Assembly: GCA_950295325.1 (NCBI GenBank)
Contig: OX485804.1
Span: forward strand, 25,918,001-25,982,000
Length of the DNA: 64,000 nt
Direction: 5' to 3'
Source of the DNA: Polytrichum commune
Taxonomy: Eukaryota; Streptophyta; Polytrichopsida; Polytrichales; Polytrichaceae
Shown here: one piece after another, positions 32,561-44,890 of the stretch
How positions within the stretch are numbered: position 1 is the stretch's first letter
How the letters are laid out: each line of letters opens with the position of its first letter
Position numbers and translations under genes: made by a program
Notes under the pieces: generated by a model
Seen by the model: the letters and a program-made list of their open reading frames with translations, nothing else
Database searches by the model: none
What the model was told of the DNA's origin: nothing

Positions 32561-35114
32561 ATGCTTCATGACTTGTGCCAGTGCGCGCACAATCAAGTCT
32601 CGGGGGCCTCCTCTAGCCGGGAGGACGAGAGAGTGACTGACATGTCGGGGGAGTTAACGCAGTCGCAGCAAGATACACTTGCCAAGTTCAAAGAAGTCTT
32701 AACTGAGCAAGGCCTGATTCGGAAACGAGACGATGACCAGTCGTTGCTGCGCTTCTTGCGTGCAAGAAGCTTCGATATCGCCAAAGCGAAAGCCATGTTT
32801 GAGGCTATGCTTGAATGGCGACAAGAAGTTGGTGCAGACACGATCAGGGAGGTAAGAAAGAATCCAGCCATCCAGCACCACGCCTGTTTCTTTCGAGCGA
32901 GGATGTTGTCAGCAATTTGAATAGAAGTAAGGTAGACGTGTGTTGTTCGGATACTTTTCTCCCTGCACCTACTTCTCGGAGGAGACGTAACACACGATTA
33001 GTGTGAGATGATTTGTAAACTCATATCGTGCCCGTAGCCGTTTGCCTCATAATTTTTGGAGCCCATATGAATATCTTTTTCTCATTATCAAAGTGAGAAT
33101 TCTTGTGCTCATCAAGTGGTCACATAGGTCCCCCAATCATGTTGACTTTTGAGTCTAGATTGGTAAGCAGATTTTGAGCACGAAGTTCAATCTGATTTAA
33201 ACACACGATGGTTTTTGGTGTCCGTTCTTAGATCCACGCCTAGCCACATACCACTCAAATTTAGTTGTGCACATTATTGCAATGTTGGACTTAGGCACAT
33301 TTACTTTAAGAAGTTCTTGCGTGAGTATGGCCTTAGCTTGTGTATGTGTTCATGCATTGCATTGACGCGGGGTAAGGAACTTTGGAATGTTGTGGTAGAC
33401 ATTCGAGTTTCCAGAGAAAAAGGCGATTCGAGATCTCTATCCACATTTCCATCATAAGACCGACAAGTTGGGCCGACCTGTGTACATTGAAAGGTTAGGC
33501 CAGTTGAATGTAGACGAGCTTCTCAAGATCACCACCATGGACCGGATGCTTCTGTATCATGTGAAGGAATGGGAAGTTCTAATCGACTGGAAATTTCCTG
33601 CATGCTCGAAGAAAGCTGGCACATACATCTCGCAGTCTTTGACAATTTTGGATTTGAAAGGAGTGGTACTGTTTCATACCTCTCTCCCATATGTCCTTTG
33701 CAAGTTGATGGTGATTTCTTCCCACATACTCTAGGCGGGTATTTTGTTAAGAAAATCTGGTATACCCCATACACATATCCCAGATACCACATATCCTGTA
33801 CCAAATAATCTGAAGGAAAGTGTGATATACCAGCTCCAGACTCTTAAGCGAATTGTCTTTTGGAGTATCCATCTGGCAACGACTATTGGTTCCCATGTTT
33901 CTGCAATTGTTAAAAATTTAGGGTTTGAATGTCTGTGCGATTCTCCTGCAGAATGTAGTCAGTCAGGAGTGTCTTTTACTTTACATGCCCTCTAAGTTCG
34001 TGTTTGCTATAATTCAAACAAACTTCTTGTGATATTATTGGTGGTAATTCTGTATTATGATTATGACCCGGCAGGAATATACCTGTGTATTGAATTTCGT
34101 GTTTTCAATGCATGAGTTTTTATTCTTTTAGGGGGTCTTGATCTGGCCCTTCTCTGTATATTCTGTGTAGAGCATGGCTCTTGTAACTTAGACCTGCTGG
34201 GGAGCATGCACACGTAAACTGAGATCATGTTTGAATCTATCTGAGTGTCAAAGGGAGTTCTGGTGTCTCTTATGATTGGTACTTCTCACATCTAGATGAA
34301 CGAAAATACCTAGGTTGTGGTGGTCTTATATGAATTAGAATTGAGTGGTTATCTGTAAAAATTCTTATTAGGTTGGTTACTTGGAAGGAGGATTATAAAG
34401 CCCTGCATTGATGGCCCTATTTGTGTTCCGCTTGACTATTCATCTGTGTGCCTTAATTTGAACCTAGGAATTCCTTCTGATTGGTTATGATTCCTGATAT
34501 GCAGGGATGTATATGTAGGTTGAAGTTTACATTTTTGTTGAATGAATTTTATTCTAACTGGGAGTTACAAAGCCTAATGAAATCCCTTGAAAAACCTGCA
34601 ATGTACCATGAATGCACATTATCTAATCCTGCAAAAATATTTGCTGAGATTGCCATGTAGCCTGGTTTCCAGGGAGTTCCATTGGGCCAGAGAGATGCCG
34701 ACCATGGTTTTCTCAAGTTTAAACACAAAATGTCTGAATATGAATCTAAACCATAGTGTTTTACTGCAGACTATGAAGCATATGAGCAAGCAGGTTCGAC
34801 ACTTCATACAGAAAATCACCAAGGTGGACCAAGACTTTTACCCTGAATACTTGGGGAAGATGTTCATTGTGAATGCTCCCACTGCTTTCAAGGCAACTTG
34901 GGCTATGATTAAGCCTTGGTTGGACAAGAGGACTCAAAAGAAAATTGAGGTACATGGTGGGCACTTCTCTTCTAAGCTGCTTGAGTTAGTGGACAGTGAA
35001 AATCTCCCAGAGTTTCTAGGAGGTTCGTGCAATTGTCTGGGCGGATGTGAGAATTCAGATGCTGGTCCTTGGAATGAAGCTGTCTTTGACGGGGCTCCTA
35101 AAGCACCTGCTTAG
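32561..35114 (+). CDS. Sec14-like phosphatidylinositol/phosphatidylcholine transfer protein, gene 2
   Basis: Tandem paralogue of the gene at 23,616, same strand, about 8.9 kb downstream. Exons are 32,561-32,851, 33,399-33,665 and 34,770-35,114, with phase-0 junctions at the same codons as gene 1, introns of 547 and 1104 bp, and good donors (GTAAGA, GTACTG) and TGCAG/GGTAG acceptors. Product 300 aa: CRAL-TRIO-N about 34-94 and CRAL-TRIO about 109-271. S177/T179 and T241/K244 match the phosphatidylcholine- and phosphatidylinositol-contacting residues of yeast Sec14. By eye exon 1 is about 82% identical to gene 1, exon 2 differs at 3 of 89 residues, and exon 3 differs at a few residues until the tail, which here ends GPWNEAVFDGAPKAPA. 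H3, C6, C8 and H10 are conserved. It has its own GC-rich promoter region and a tandem repeat in the leader. Appears functional; likely acts in lipid signalling or Golgi/plasma-membrane trafficking, by family inference. Confidence 0.93.
33217..33270 (+). repeat. Dispersed repeat family V inside intron 1 of Sec14-like gene 2
   Basis: GGTGTCCGTTCTTAGATCC, then CCTAGCCACATACCACTCAA and ATTTAG. Close matches lie at 57,360-57,414 and 62,807-62,860 (intron 2 of the LRR gene), and a weaker one at 36,216-36,275, all on the plus strand. Probably fragments of one old element. Confidence 0.65.
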
Positions 35115-35161
35115 AGAGGCGTGGCCTATACAGCAAGAGTTCCATTTAACAGCCCCTTCCT

Positions 35162-35205
35162 CAAGTGGTAAGATTTCTCTACTGGAAATCCAAATAACAC
35201 GGTTG
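35162..35205 (+). promoter_or_regulatory. Conserved 3'-UTR block downstream of Sec14-like gene 2
   Basis: GTGGTAAGATTTCTCTACTG and ATCCAAATAAC match 26,095-26,145 after gene 1. It lies about 50 bp after the TAG stop. A 141-codon frame (35,047-35,472) crosses it in a different frame and is not the gene product. Confidence 0.5.
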
Positions 35206-38200
35206 TCAGAGCAAGCTGTGCATTTTCAACAACATGGAGCTGCCAATGATCTCCTTGACGGACAGCACATGAGTCAAAAGGACTCTGACCTACTTTTGTC
35301 AGATTCTTTGATTTGTAAGGCAAGATTAGTCTACGTTATCACGAATGGACAGATAACTGGGCTGTTTCTCTTGCTGAGAAGAGAACAGTGCCTCATTTTG
35401 CACATAAGGCAGATATATTTCATTTGCACCCTGTATTGGGATGTACTTAGGCAGGCCGACATCCATTCTTAGTGCGGTTTACAGCACTGCTGCGAGATTG
35501 TGAAGCTTGATATCTGCCATGAACTGCAGATTCAAACATGATCTCGGGTCATTTTCTTGGGACAGTTTGATCAGTTTTTGGAAGATATCTTGCAAAATTG
35601 TTCCAACCACGTATCAATGTGGACTTTATACAAAAACATTCTTTTCAGTTGCTCCCGTACTGTGTGATACTTATGACAACTCTTCATCCTTCTTTTAGGT
35701 ACTCAGGACTATTTTCAGCTGTTTGATACATTGGATCGTGGGCTGTGGGGAATTGCGCATTCAAGGGCACCCTCTTTCATCTGGGTAGCCTGAATGGTGT
35801 AGGTGTAGCTCAGCTGTAAGTACACTATGTATCAATTGTTTTGTGTGTGCAGCTGACATCACAAATATCACTGCAGTTCTGCTCTTACATATTTGTTATG
35901 TCATAATATCAACATGTGCAGTGTTGAGGCACGACTTTAAATCCTAAGGTATGTGGCCCTACGATGGGCACTTTCACCCACAACCAATTTTGACCTTTAC
36001 ATCAAATCAGGGGTTGTCTCACTTGCTTAACAATTGCAGATTGTCATCTCAAGTTTCAGAGTTGGAGTCGTGATGCAAAAGTTATAGGTCAAGGGAAGAT
36101 TCTATTTCTTTTTGAAGATTGCACGGGACCTCCAAATCGTGTAAACAACTGACCGTAGAATGGGTTAGTATTTTTTAAGTGCATACTTCAATCCCATCAT
36201 AACACATGTCTTGTTGGTGTCCACTCTTATCTTTTGGTGACCATATATATGATGTACTGCTCAAAAATAGGTGTCAAGTTAAGAAGGTGACCACATAGAC
36301 CCTGCTTACCTTGGTTGTAAAGTTTGATTGTAACCTTGAGCATCCAATGTGGGTTTCTGGTTTGTTGCAATAATATCTAGTTTCTTCAAGACAGATCAAT
36401 GGGTTGCCAAGTTAGATTAGCCCTCTAATACCATGTTTCTCTTTTCCTGGTCAAATGCTTATAACACTCTTTGAAGTTCACTTTGAGGCTCATATGTCAC
36501 TCTCACGTGCCCTTTAATTCATAAGTGATGTGCGGAGTAGTTTGTGAAATTTTATCGAGTTGGAAGTGCAACCTTGCTGAAGAAAGTTGTAGAGGGTGGA
36601 GTGAAATGAAATTGATTTTAAAGTCTGGGAAACCAAAAGGTTTATGGGACTAATTGCACGTGAAGATGGTGTCAAAAAGCCCAGTGTAATGGAGTGTAGT
36701 GACCTCTGTGAGATAGAGAATAATATCAGACTTGTTAGTCTAATTAGACGAAAGACTTGAGATTCCTTAGTACTACATTCTGAAATAAGGAAGGAAATCT
36801 ATGTCTCTAGGGAGTTGCAGAGGGAACAAAGTGTCTCATTTTAAATTGCACTGCAAGAGCAAAAGTGGCACGATCTATAATTTTGTGCTAGGGTGGTGTC
36901 AATGGACTCTTCAAGCATGAAACTTCCATCATAGTTGAGAAAAGTCCTTGAGGTAAAACTTAATCTAATTTCTATCTCGCGAGGTGGATACAATTCCACT
37001 CTTTAGTGAGAAAAAACACGAAACGAAACTGGTGTTGTTGGGATGTCATGGAATTCCCATTGTGATAAACCCCATGATGCTTTCTAAGCGGTTGTCATTT
37101 TGTGCAAAGTTTCAAATCCTTGTTCAACCACGTGAGGTTGTTTGATGGGCATCTCATTGTTGGAAACCGTAAGCTAGCTTCAGTGCATATAGTTTGATGG
37201 GAAATTCTCCAAATGTTGCCAACAATACCGTAGTACCATAGCTGGTTCGTTCAAAAATAATTCTAAAAATAAAAAACGTAAAAATTATGAAATTATGAAG
37301 ACAGAAAAACGAAAATAGAATAAATTAATTTTTGCAATCTTTTGGTGTTTCTAAGCCATTTAAGGTCATTTTTACTGATTTTTTTGCTAAAAATGAAAAT
37401 TGAAAAATTCAGTTTTTTGAGAGGCGAACCTTATTTTTTCAAAATAAATAAATATTCGTTCGCCAGGGGACGAACCAGCTATTGTGTTACGGTATATGGT
37501 AGGATGCCAAAATGCACTTCGACATTAGTGATCATATGTATCCTCACTCCTTTCCCAATAACATTCCAATGAGATGGTTTCAAAGTTCCCCCTCAAATTT
37601 GGGCACCATATGTAAAGGTTGGGAGCACAAAAGCTTTGAATAGATGGGAATTTGAGATCCCAACATGTGACACCAAATATAGCTTCTTTCCTCAAGGTGG
37701 CCATTAATGCTTTTATGTGATGGCCTGAAGTAGCCATGTGTTAGCTTTATTTGGTCCTTACCTGAGTAAAATCCATTTTCATTGAATTTGCTTTTGTTTT
37801 GGCCACAGATCATGCCTTTGGTCTTATACAAATTGACATCAAGGCTAGAGGAAATGCAAAAATTATGCACTTTGTTGGAAAAATCTTTGTAAACTTTATC
37901 CTGAAGGAGAACAACAACCATCGTGATTAAATTAGTATCTCGAACCCTCTAAAAATGAATAATTGGGTTTCTTTTTGGGGTTGCAATTATGCATTAAGTG
38001 GTTGGCAACTTGTGCATACACATCCATCACACAAAGCCATGTACTTTGAACCATGCATTCTTGTATATTGTTATAGGTAAATATCATCTTTCATGCACAA
38101 AAAAATCCAACGCAACTATGGCTTTGTTGAGTGTCCAAGTCAAATCTCGGGGGGTGCATTGTACTAAACATGTACGAGTATACGTGAGTGCACAGGAGGG

Positions 38201-38400
38201 GTATTGATTTGGACCTTTCCGTATTACGTATACATATGGTATACATGTTATAATTTATAGTTACATACATATACGGAAGGCCTTTAAAAAGTATACAATA
38301 ATTGTACTTGTATGGTACTGTTACTATACTACATATCATAAGTTTTCATATTGGATAAGTTTTCATAAGGTTTGGTTTGTTGGGAGAGTTTATAGGATGT
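35206..38400. other. 3' flank of Sec14-like gene 2 and spacer
   Basis: No gene recognised. Contains a weak copy of repeat V at 36,216-36,275. The region 37,240-37,480 is very A/T-rich. Confidence 0.45.
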
Positions 38401-38423
38401 AGAGGAAGTTTGGTAATCGTTGG

Positions 38424-38660
38424 GTGGAGTATAGGGATCCAATTGACTTGATGGACTGTCCATCAAACGTGGAGATTGGTTTATGTTGGTATCAAAAAGG
38501 GGCTAACAACAAGTGGACATATGATCTTACTGATCATTTGATGGTAGACTTAGAGACAATAATTGCATTGGCTATAATGACATATATTGGTGAATCAAAT
38601 GTTTATGAGTTACATCCGGGAGATGAAAAAGTTTTCAACGACTTTGCTGATGAAAGCTAG
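38424..38660 (+). other. Unidentified 78-codon open frame
   Basis: The predicted peptide has a protein-like mix (begins MEYRDPIDLMDCPSNVEIGL; later WTYDLTDHLMVDLETIIALA and LHPGDEKVF) and ends at TAG 38,658-38,660. The frame stays readable upstream (GNRWVEYRDP) until a stop near 38,400, so it may be the tail of a longer decayed coding segment. I recognise no family. It could equally be chance. Confidence 0.2.
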
Positions 38661-39060
38661 GATATTTTGTTATACATATTATAGGGGTTGATTATTGTTC
38701 AAAAGTATATTTGTATACTTATGTTAGTGACTATATATGAATGGATGTTTTTTGTGTATACATATTGTCACTTGTATATTTATTGTTGCAATTGTATGTG
38801 TATTACTTCATTTCACAAAAAATAACTTGTATATAGGGGGTTTTTAGAGTATGCAGTGAACGCACGTGATTCTAGGTTTTAATGAAAGGTGCACCCCCCG
38901 AGAGTCAAATATGTCCACGTAGACATTACGTTGTTAACATACGCAACATGAGGTCCTTATATTCCAAGGTTGTTGAAGGTTGTCAACATGAGCACTACAA
39001 AGTCCATAACACACATAGAATGCAACAGGCTGGAAGGATTTTTGGTGATTGTCCACTACT
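38661..39060. other. Intergenic DNA
   Basis: AT-rich; nothing recognised. Confidence 0.4.
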
Positions 39061-39449
39061 TAGGCTTGGTTCACAAGGGTCCCAAGTCCCACTCGTGTCA
39101 GCAAGTCTCAACATCGAGGTAAAGTCCCACCTTTTGAGCCTCAAGAATCCTTTAAAGTATGGTTTGCATTCGTTAAAGTCAAATCTTAACTATTTTATGC
39201 AAATAAAATCTCGGGACTTGGGTTGAGAGTTGGGTGTAACTTTTTGCTTGACCCAACTCTCAACACAAATCCCAAGCCTCACCTCCAAAACGTGTTGCCA
39301 TATAGGCATCATGTCCTACTTGAAACCCTAGTAAGTGGCTAGTCCGAACTTCCATGCTCTCAACGGTTGAGATTGCATGGATCGAGCTCAAGTGACTTGG
39401 GACTTAGGACTTAAGACTTAGGACTTGGGACCCCATATGAACCGGCCTT
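39061..39449. mobile_element. MITE family C, copy 1
   Basis: About 389 bp with degenerate inverted ends: left AGGCTTGGTTCACAAGGGTC, right (minus strand) AAGGCCGGTTCATATGGGGT, continuing into CCCAAGTCC-type words. Contains an internal hairpin GTTGAGAGTTGGGT..ACCCAACTCTCAAC at about 39,223-39,264 and the 3' cluster GACTTGGGACTTAGGACTT. A second copy is at 59,694-60,071. The target duplication is not clear, so the superfamily is open. Confidence 0.78.
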
Positions 39450-39827
39450 GAGCCTGGTCATTTTTCTTCATACTTTTTGGCTATAGCCAAAGTGGGCGCA
39501 TAAAATATATGACAAATTTGAGTGTTTCTATAATCAACTGAATGTTGCAAGTAAATTCATTCTTCATCCAATTTGGCATCATTTTAATATAAGTTCCACT
39601 TTACGTCCACAAATCTATGACCATTTTGTTGATTTTTGGTTTTTCCCAACCAAAGTCATTCTTGAGTTTTTATTGCCTTTGATGATTGGGATTTTTGTTT
39701 TCAAGCTTCTACCTATGTGGCTTCATAGAGCCTTAAATAAATAGCACACTTCTCACCATTCAAAGTGTCTTCACGAAAATATTCTTGAGTTATAGAGTGT
39801 GCTAGGAAGATTAGCTATCATAAATCC

Positions 39828-40402
39828 AGGTTCACAATTCCCATATTATATGGCCCTGATCATAATCGCTTCTAATGCATTTTAGTTCAATCTCAAGTGA
39901 TATAAATTTTTTTAATGTAAGAAACTCTTGTAGCTCTTCTAACAAGGAATCCAAAAATATAATTATATATAAGGAAATGAATATTCCTTGAAGCACATAA
40001 TTCCATTAAAAACCTAATTATATGAGCTTTTTTAATACAGGTACCATAGGCAAAACTAACCAACTTTTGGGGTTTTTTTAATATTTTTATTATTATAAAA
40101 AAATCCAATGACTTTTAATTTTAATTGGAGGCAGCTACTTGTGTGGGTCTTTTTAAATTAGATGCTCTACAAGGTTAAAAAAAATGTGTTTCAATTCATT
40201 GTATACGTTGTGGAGTTTTTTTCATAAAACAAATTGCAACCCAACTTTTTCTACATCTCATTTAATTTAATTTGGTCTTCACCCAACTTTTAGGTCCTTT
40301 TATTTCTGTATAATTTGATATAATTTTTTGCAAAAGCCGTTCTCTAAGCCGTTTTAATGCCGATGCCCCTTGCGTATAACATGCGAGCTGCGTACATGGG
40401 AT
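39828..40402 (+). repeat. 580-bp dispersed repeat, copy 2
   Basis: Direct-orientation match to 20,140-20,720. Shared blocks include CAATCTCAAGTGATATAA, AGAAACTCTTGTAGCTCTT, GAATATTCCTTGAAGCACAT, TTTGGTCTTCACCCAACTTT and GATGCCCCTTGCGTATAACA. Many substitutions and indels separate the two. Confidence 0.8.
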
Positions 40403-40614
40403 TATGAAACGCTTTTGGTTTGCAAGCTTTGGTGTTTATCATATAGATAGATAGATAGAAACTCCAACCCCTTTCAAGCAAGGGGCCGGCGTGAATAAAG
40501 TGTCCGTTCGTAATGCCAATGACCCGATGCCCACTGGACAAGGGGATATTGGGACAAATACTACTCTCCCCTTTCGAGGATGGACACTATAGTGACACAC
40601 TATACTAGTTCCTA

Positions 40615-40812
40615 GCTAGCCACAAGTGCCTTGAAGATACCGGACATGGTATCCCCCCAAAGGGCTTTTGAGGTACCCATACAACAAGGTCCAAGGACCC
40701 CCCACCATAGTTGGGTGGACAAAGGTGGTGAGCACCACGCCGGCATGGGGAATAGAACCCACAACCTCCTCATTGGGGGTCATGAGCCCTAACCACCAAG
40801 CCAAGGCCCGTG
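40615..40812 (-). mobile_element. tRNA-derived SINE (minus strand)
   Basis: Read on the minus strand it starts GGGCCTTGGCTTGGTGG, with a pol III A-box-like stretch (TGGCTTGGTGGTTAGGGC, complement at about 40,787-40,803), and 28 bp further the B-box-like GGTTCTATTCC (complement at 40,749-40,759), one base from the GGTTCGANNCC consensus. The unrelated body continues to CTTGTGGC. A tRNA-like head with correctly spaced boxes is the hallmark of a plant SINE. No clear target duplication or tail was found, so both ends are approximate. Confidence 0.6.
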
Positions 40813-41004
40813 GTGCCTTGGTGTTTGTCGTACTAAACTAGATGGCTCTAGGGCTCCATATCCTTGGTAGTCGGGTAGAGTTCAGAGATCTTCAATCTCA
40901 TCAAATTTCGTTTAGCCAAACCTCGACAACGATAAATTCCTCTTGAACAAAGTGAACGAGAGAATCTGTACATATTCACTTTTGATGTGATGTGCAATAA
41001 GGAA

Positions 41005-41400
41005 TGGGGAGAACCGACCGCTAGTTATAGATGAACCGGTTGAAGTTCAAGGCTTCTAGATAATTACCCATCACTAGGGATCTAGAGAATATATATTTTA
41101 AAATTAAAAAAGAAAACCCGAAAGATCACACCATGTAACCGCTTGGCATTTAATTTAGTTTTGTCCTAGAAACCGACATAATTAATTCTAAACATTCAAA
41201 GTAACTACCCAAATAAATTAGAAATAGCTTAAGTAAAACTCAAAGGTAGCGCCACCTTTGCTCTTGCAAGAGCATTAAACCGACACGTGCTGGTTTGATG
41301 CCCTTTGGAGGAGGTCATTCCAGGCTTGTTACTTAATGTTATGCAGTTGAACTTGGAAGAACTCGGATTTTGACCGATTATGCCCAATAATCTCCCCACT
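41005..41400 (-). repeat. Dispersed repeat family U, copy 2 (inverted, interrupted or doubled)
   Basis: On the minus strand: GAGATTATTGGGCATAATCG and TTCCAAGTTCAACTGCATAA (about 41,340-41,400), then about 180 bp of other sequence, then GCGGTTACATGGTGTGATCT, CTTGAACTTCAACCGGTTCA and CGGTCGGTTCTCCCC (41,005-41,150). It may be two partial units or one unit split by an insertion. Confidence 0.55.
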
Positions 41401-44369
41401 GGACAAGGGTGCGCGGTTCTGCCTTGCAAAAAGTGCTTTGATGGCAAACGAAGATTTACTTTCAATACTTTGATTCTTTGGGCACATTTACTTTCAACAA
41501 TTTGTCTTCCTCCTAACATGAACGTGGATTTGGGCCTTGTGCAGTTAAATTTTAATTGGCTCCATTTGGAGATTACATGTGGCCACATTCAAACCAAGGG
41601 CCCACACCAAAGGGGAAAGCATTCCACTAAAACATGTGGTGCGATAAAAGATACGTTCTCATTCAAATTCTAAATTCCAAAAAAAAAATTATTAGAAAAA
41701 ATTAGGGTTTCAAATTATCATTTTCGGAATGTAATAAGTACATTTTGAAAACATCATCAATTTTGTGAACTGGCACATGAACATGTGCATTATTTTCATA
41801 GCCCTCTTGCAAATACCCCATTATTGCATGTGATTTCTTGAATTACAACAGGATCACCCCCCCCTTTTTCAATTGCCAATTGAATCATCTATTCCTTAAC
41901 TATGCCCAAGTGTCAACCCATGTACGACGAAGTTTATAGGATTTAACCAAAGCATCCCGAAACATCAATCAATCAATAACTTTGAGGAACAATGGAACAT
42001 TACTAGAAGTATTCATTTTGTGCATAGAACTTAGCATCAAGAATTATTAATTAATTAATTAGTATTATTTCTTGTACATGGCAAAATCTAGGGTGTTTGG
42101 GGTTTGAACCGAAATCCGGAGGCAAGGTAGTTGAGGGCTTGTAGCGAGTGCCACTTGTCCATTTGGTGTCATTGACTTCCCCCACCAATTCTATTGGCTC
42201 CTTGAAAGAAGGTCAAGGTCAAGCGACACGTTTCTTTTGCGTACCTCGAATTTGAAGCCGTACTTCGAACCAAGGTGTTGGTGGATCAAGGTGCAAAGGA
42301 ATGTAAAAGAGGGTCTTCTACCAATACTTGATTCTATATTTGGGGAGGTTTGTCCAAAGAGTGGTTGGGGAACTAGATTAGTGCATCCTAAAGCTTTTGC
42401 AAAATCAAGCTTAGATCAAGGGTGGGTGTTTGTCGATTTGTGACAACGAAAGTGTTCACTCTTGTTCTTTATCATTTTCATTGTCGTCTACAGTAAGTGC
42501 AAACAAAATTTCAATCACTTTCATAACACTTTCACATATTGCATTCTCACCTGGGAAGTTTTCTGACTTTGCGTGAGATTTGATATCTGGCCTTATATTG
42601 GGGTGCTCGGCTAGGTTACTCTATAGGATTTTTGTGCACCATGTGCAGCTGAGGGTTATTTACCTCCAAGGCACAAATCAAAGACTCCTTATAATTACTT
42701 AATTCTCTAGCCCTATCATTAATTATCTTGCCAATGTTATTGCATTTTTTGATAGTCTATATTCCTTTTTTACGTTAAAATGTTAATTCAAAAGTATAGT
42801 GAGCATTGCAAACATGTTGCAAAAAAACATGGCAAAAATAAAGGGATGATGCATACATGCCATGGCAAGTGCAAAACTTCAAGGTGATACAATATACAAG
42901 TGCAACAACATGAAGCAAATCATTCCAAGTTTATAACAAGAATGATGATTTGTTTGTGATTCGAAGACTTGAGCATAACGTTAGTTAGAGGGGGTGAGAT
43001 TCAATTTGTAGTTGCTTAAGAGCAACTATGAAATTCGCACAACAAAAGCAAAGAAGTTGACTTGGCTACTTTTGGTTTAAAGCCGTTTTGTGTTGAGATG
43101 TCGTTTAATCTTTCGTCCCCATTTACAGTTTACAAGTCTCAAGCTTATTGCTTAATTGAATGGTTTAAAAATGGCTTATGAGTCCCAAGTTCAAGGAGTG
43201 ATACATACAAACTCTTGAGGCCCACGTTTGTGAGATGTCATGTAAAAGGGTGAGAAAGGGGTTCATGAAAAATGCTTAGCGTTATACATTGTAATTGTCT
43301 ATTGCATAAACATTTATATTTGTGTTCCACAAAATAATCATCGTTTTATGACGAATTATGTTGCAAATCCATCCAAGTGTTTGGTTTTGAAGTGTGCTAT
43401 GGAATCCTTGACTTTACTTCTTGCATGCTTTTAGTTCATAATTGTATTCTAGTCAAAGGTTCAAAATTGCTAGGATTTGCTTCAGCCCACACGGAGGCCT
43501 ACATGTGGAGTCTACATAGACGCTCCACATGATAAATTTGCATATCTAAAATGGTTTGATGTATACATGCCATTGCAAAATTCACGTAATGAAACATATC
43601 ATACAAGTGCACACATTTTAGAGAGACACTTTAGAGAGACACCCCGATTTCTCTTCAAATGTAGCCTAAGCAAGGCATACATTTCCTTCTCAAACACCTT
43701 CATCTTCTTACAAAATTGCCGCTCAAAAAACTGGCCTCAATAACAAAAAATATCACTTGAGTTGCCACCACTAAACTCCAATGCGACTACCGCAATAGAT
43801 GTGCCACTATGGATCAGAATCTCCTCATGTATAGATCTTCGTAAGAATTACCCAACAAACCCTAAACCCCATATGGATCTCTTATAAGTAATCCCAACTT
43901 TAAGGTGACTAACTCCAAGTCATAAATCCATCTTACAATGTGCACCTAAAGTTATGTTCAAGCAAAACGCCAACCATGAACCCTGAACGAGCTTCATTAT
44001 GGAGGAGCTTCTCACAAAAAAATCTCCCGAATCACACTAGTCTTGGTAAAGTGGAAATGAAAGTCTAGGTGTTGGCAAATGATAGAGCGCAAGATAAGGA
44101 AGATGACCAGTAACAAATGTGGGAAAATTTCATTGTTTTGGGGGCATATGATATGCAAATTCCATCCAAATATCTTTAATCATGCGTGCAAAACTAATCC
44201 TACTCAACATAAATCCTAAGGTCCTTATCTTGAACCCCTATATTAGTAAAAAAATAAAAGATGGTTCAGATTTAAAGTTTATATGTCTTACTTGTAATAG
44301 GATTATCAATTTTTAACAAACCCTTAATTATATGAAATTTTTTTTTATAAGTTTTAAGTCAAATGAATT
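41401..44369. other. Intergenic DNA, no recognisable gene
   Basis: AT-rich sequence with short frames only. No terminal repeats or protein matches recognised. Confidence 0.45.
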
Positions 44370-44890
44370 TAATCCTCCCTATATTAGGTTGCCTGAATGG
44401 TATAAAAAATAAGAAACAAATCCTTCAAATATTCTGTACCTATTGGTTTTTTTAAATGTGAAATTTCCATTATAGATACCCAAATGTTGTTGATAAAAGC
44501 GATACCAAAGATATACAATGGTAGGAGGCGATCTTGGTGTCGTTAGGAAATAGCACAAGAAGCTTTGCTTGTTTGTAGGAAAATAGGAAGATTTGAAAAT
44601 ATTGGAAATATTGGAAATAGGAAGATTTGCACATCGTTTTTAAAAATCTTTGTATTTGCAAAAAAAATTGTACCTAGGCAAAATCATCCTAGTATCAATG
44701 GTCTAGAATGGTATTGACCCAAATAATAATTTAGGCATACAATGATTCTCTCACCTTGACGACCTGAGAAACTATCAACATTTGAATGGTATCATAGTTT
44801 CGACATCCACAAGTAGGCTCTTTGACGCCGTGATCAATATTCATTATCAATACCATGCTTTCACTTGGTGTGAACAACCCCTCAACCGAG
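44370..44890. mobile_element. Foldback element family D, copy 2 (inverted, decayed)
   Basis: Matches the complement of 29,294-29,675: GGTATTGACCCAAATAATAA, TCTCACCTT, TTTGAATGGTATCA, TTGACGCCGTGATCAATATT and TACCATGCTTTCAC occur in order. It is longer and more diverged, and its outer ends are unclear. A peptide containing FDAVINIHYQYHAFT here parallels FDTIIDVDYLYHAFT on the minus strand of copy 1. Confidence 0.6.

Noticed and set aside
35047-35472. 141-codon frame overlapping exon 3 of Sec14-like gene 2
   Set aside because: It runs in a different frame from the conserved CRAL-TRIO sequence; gene 1 has no equivalent protein. Treated as a shadow.
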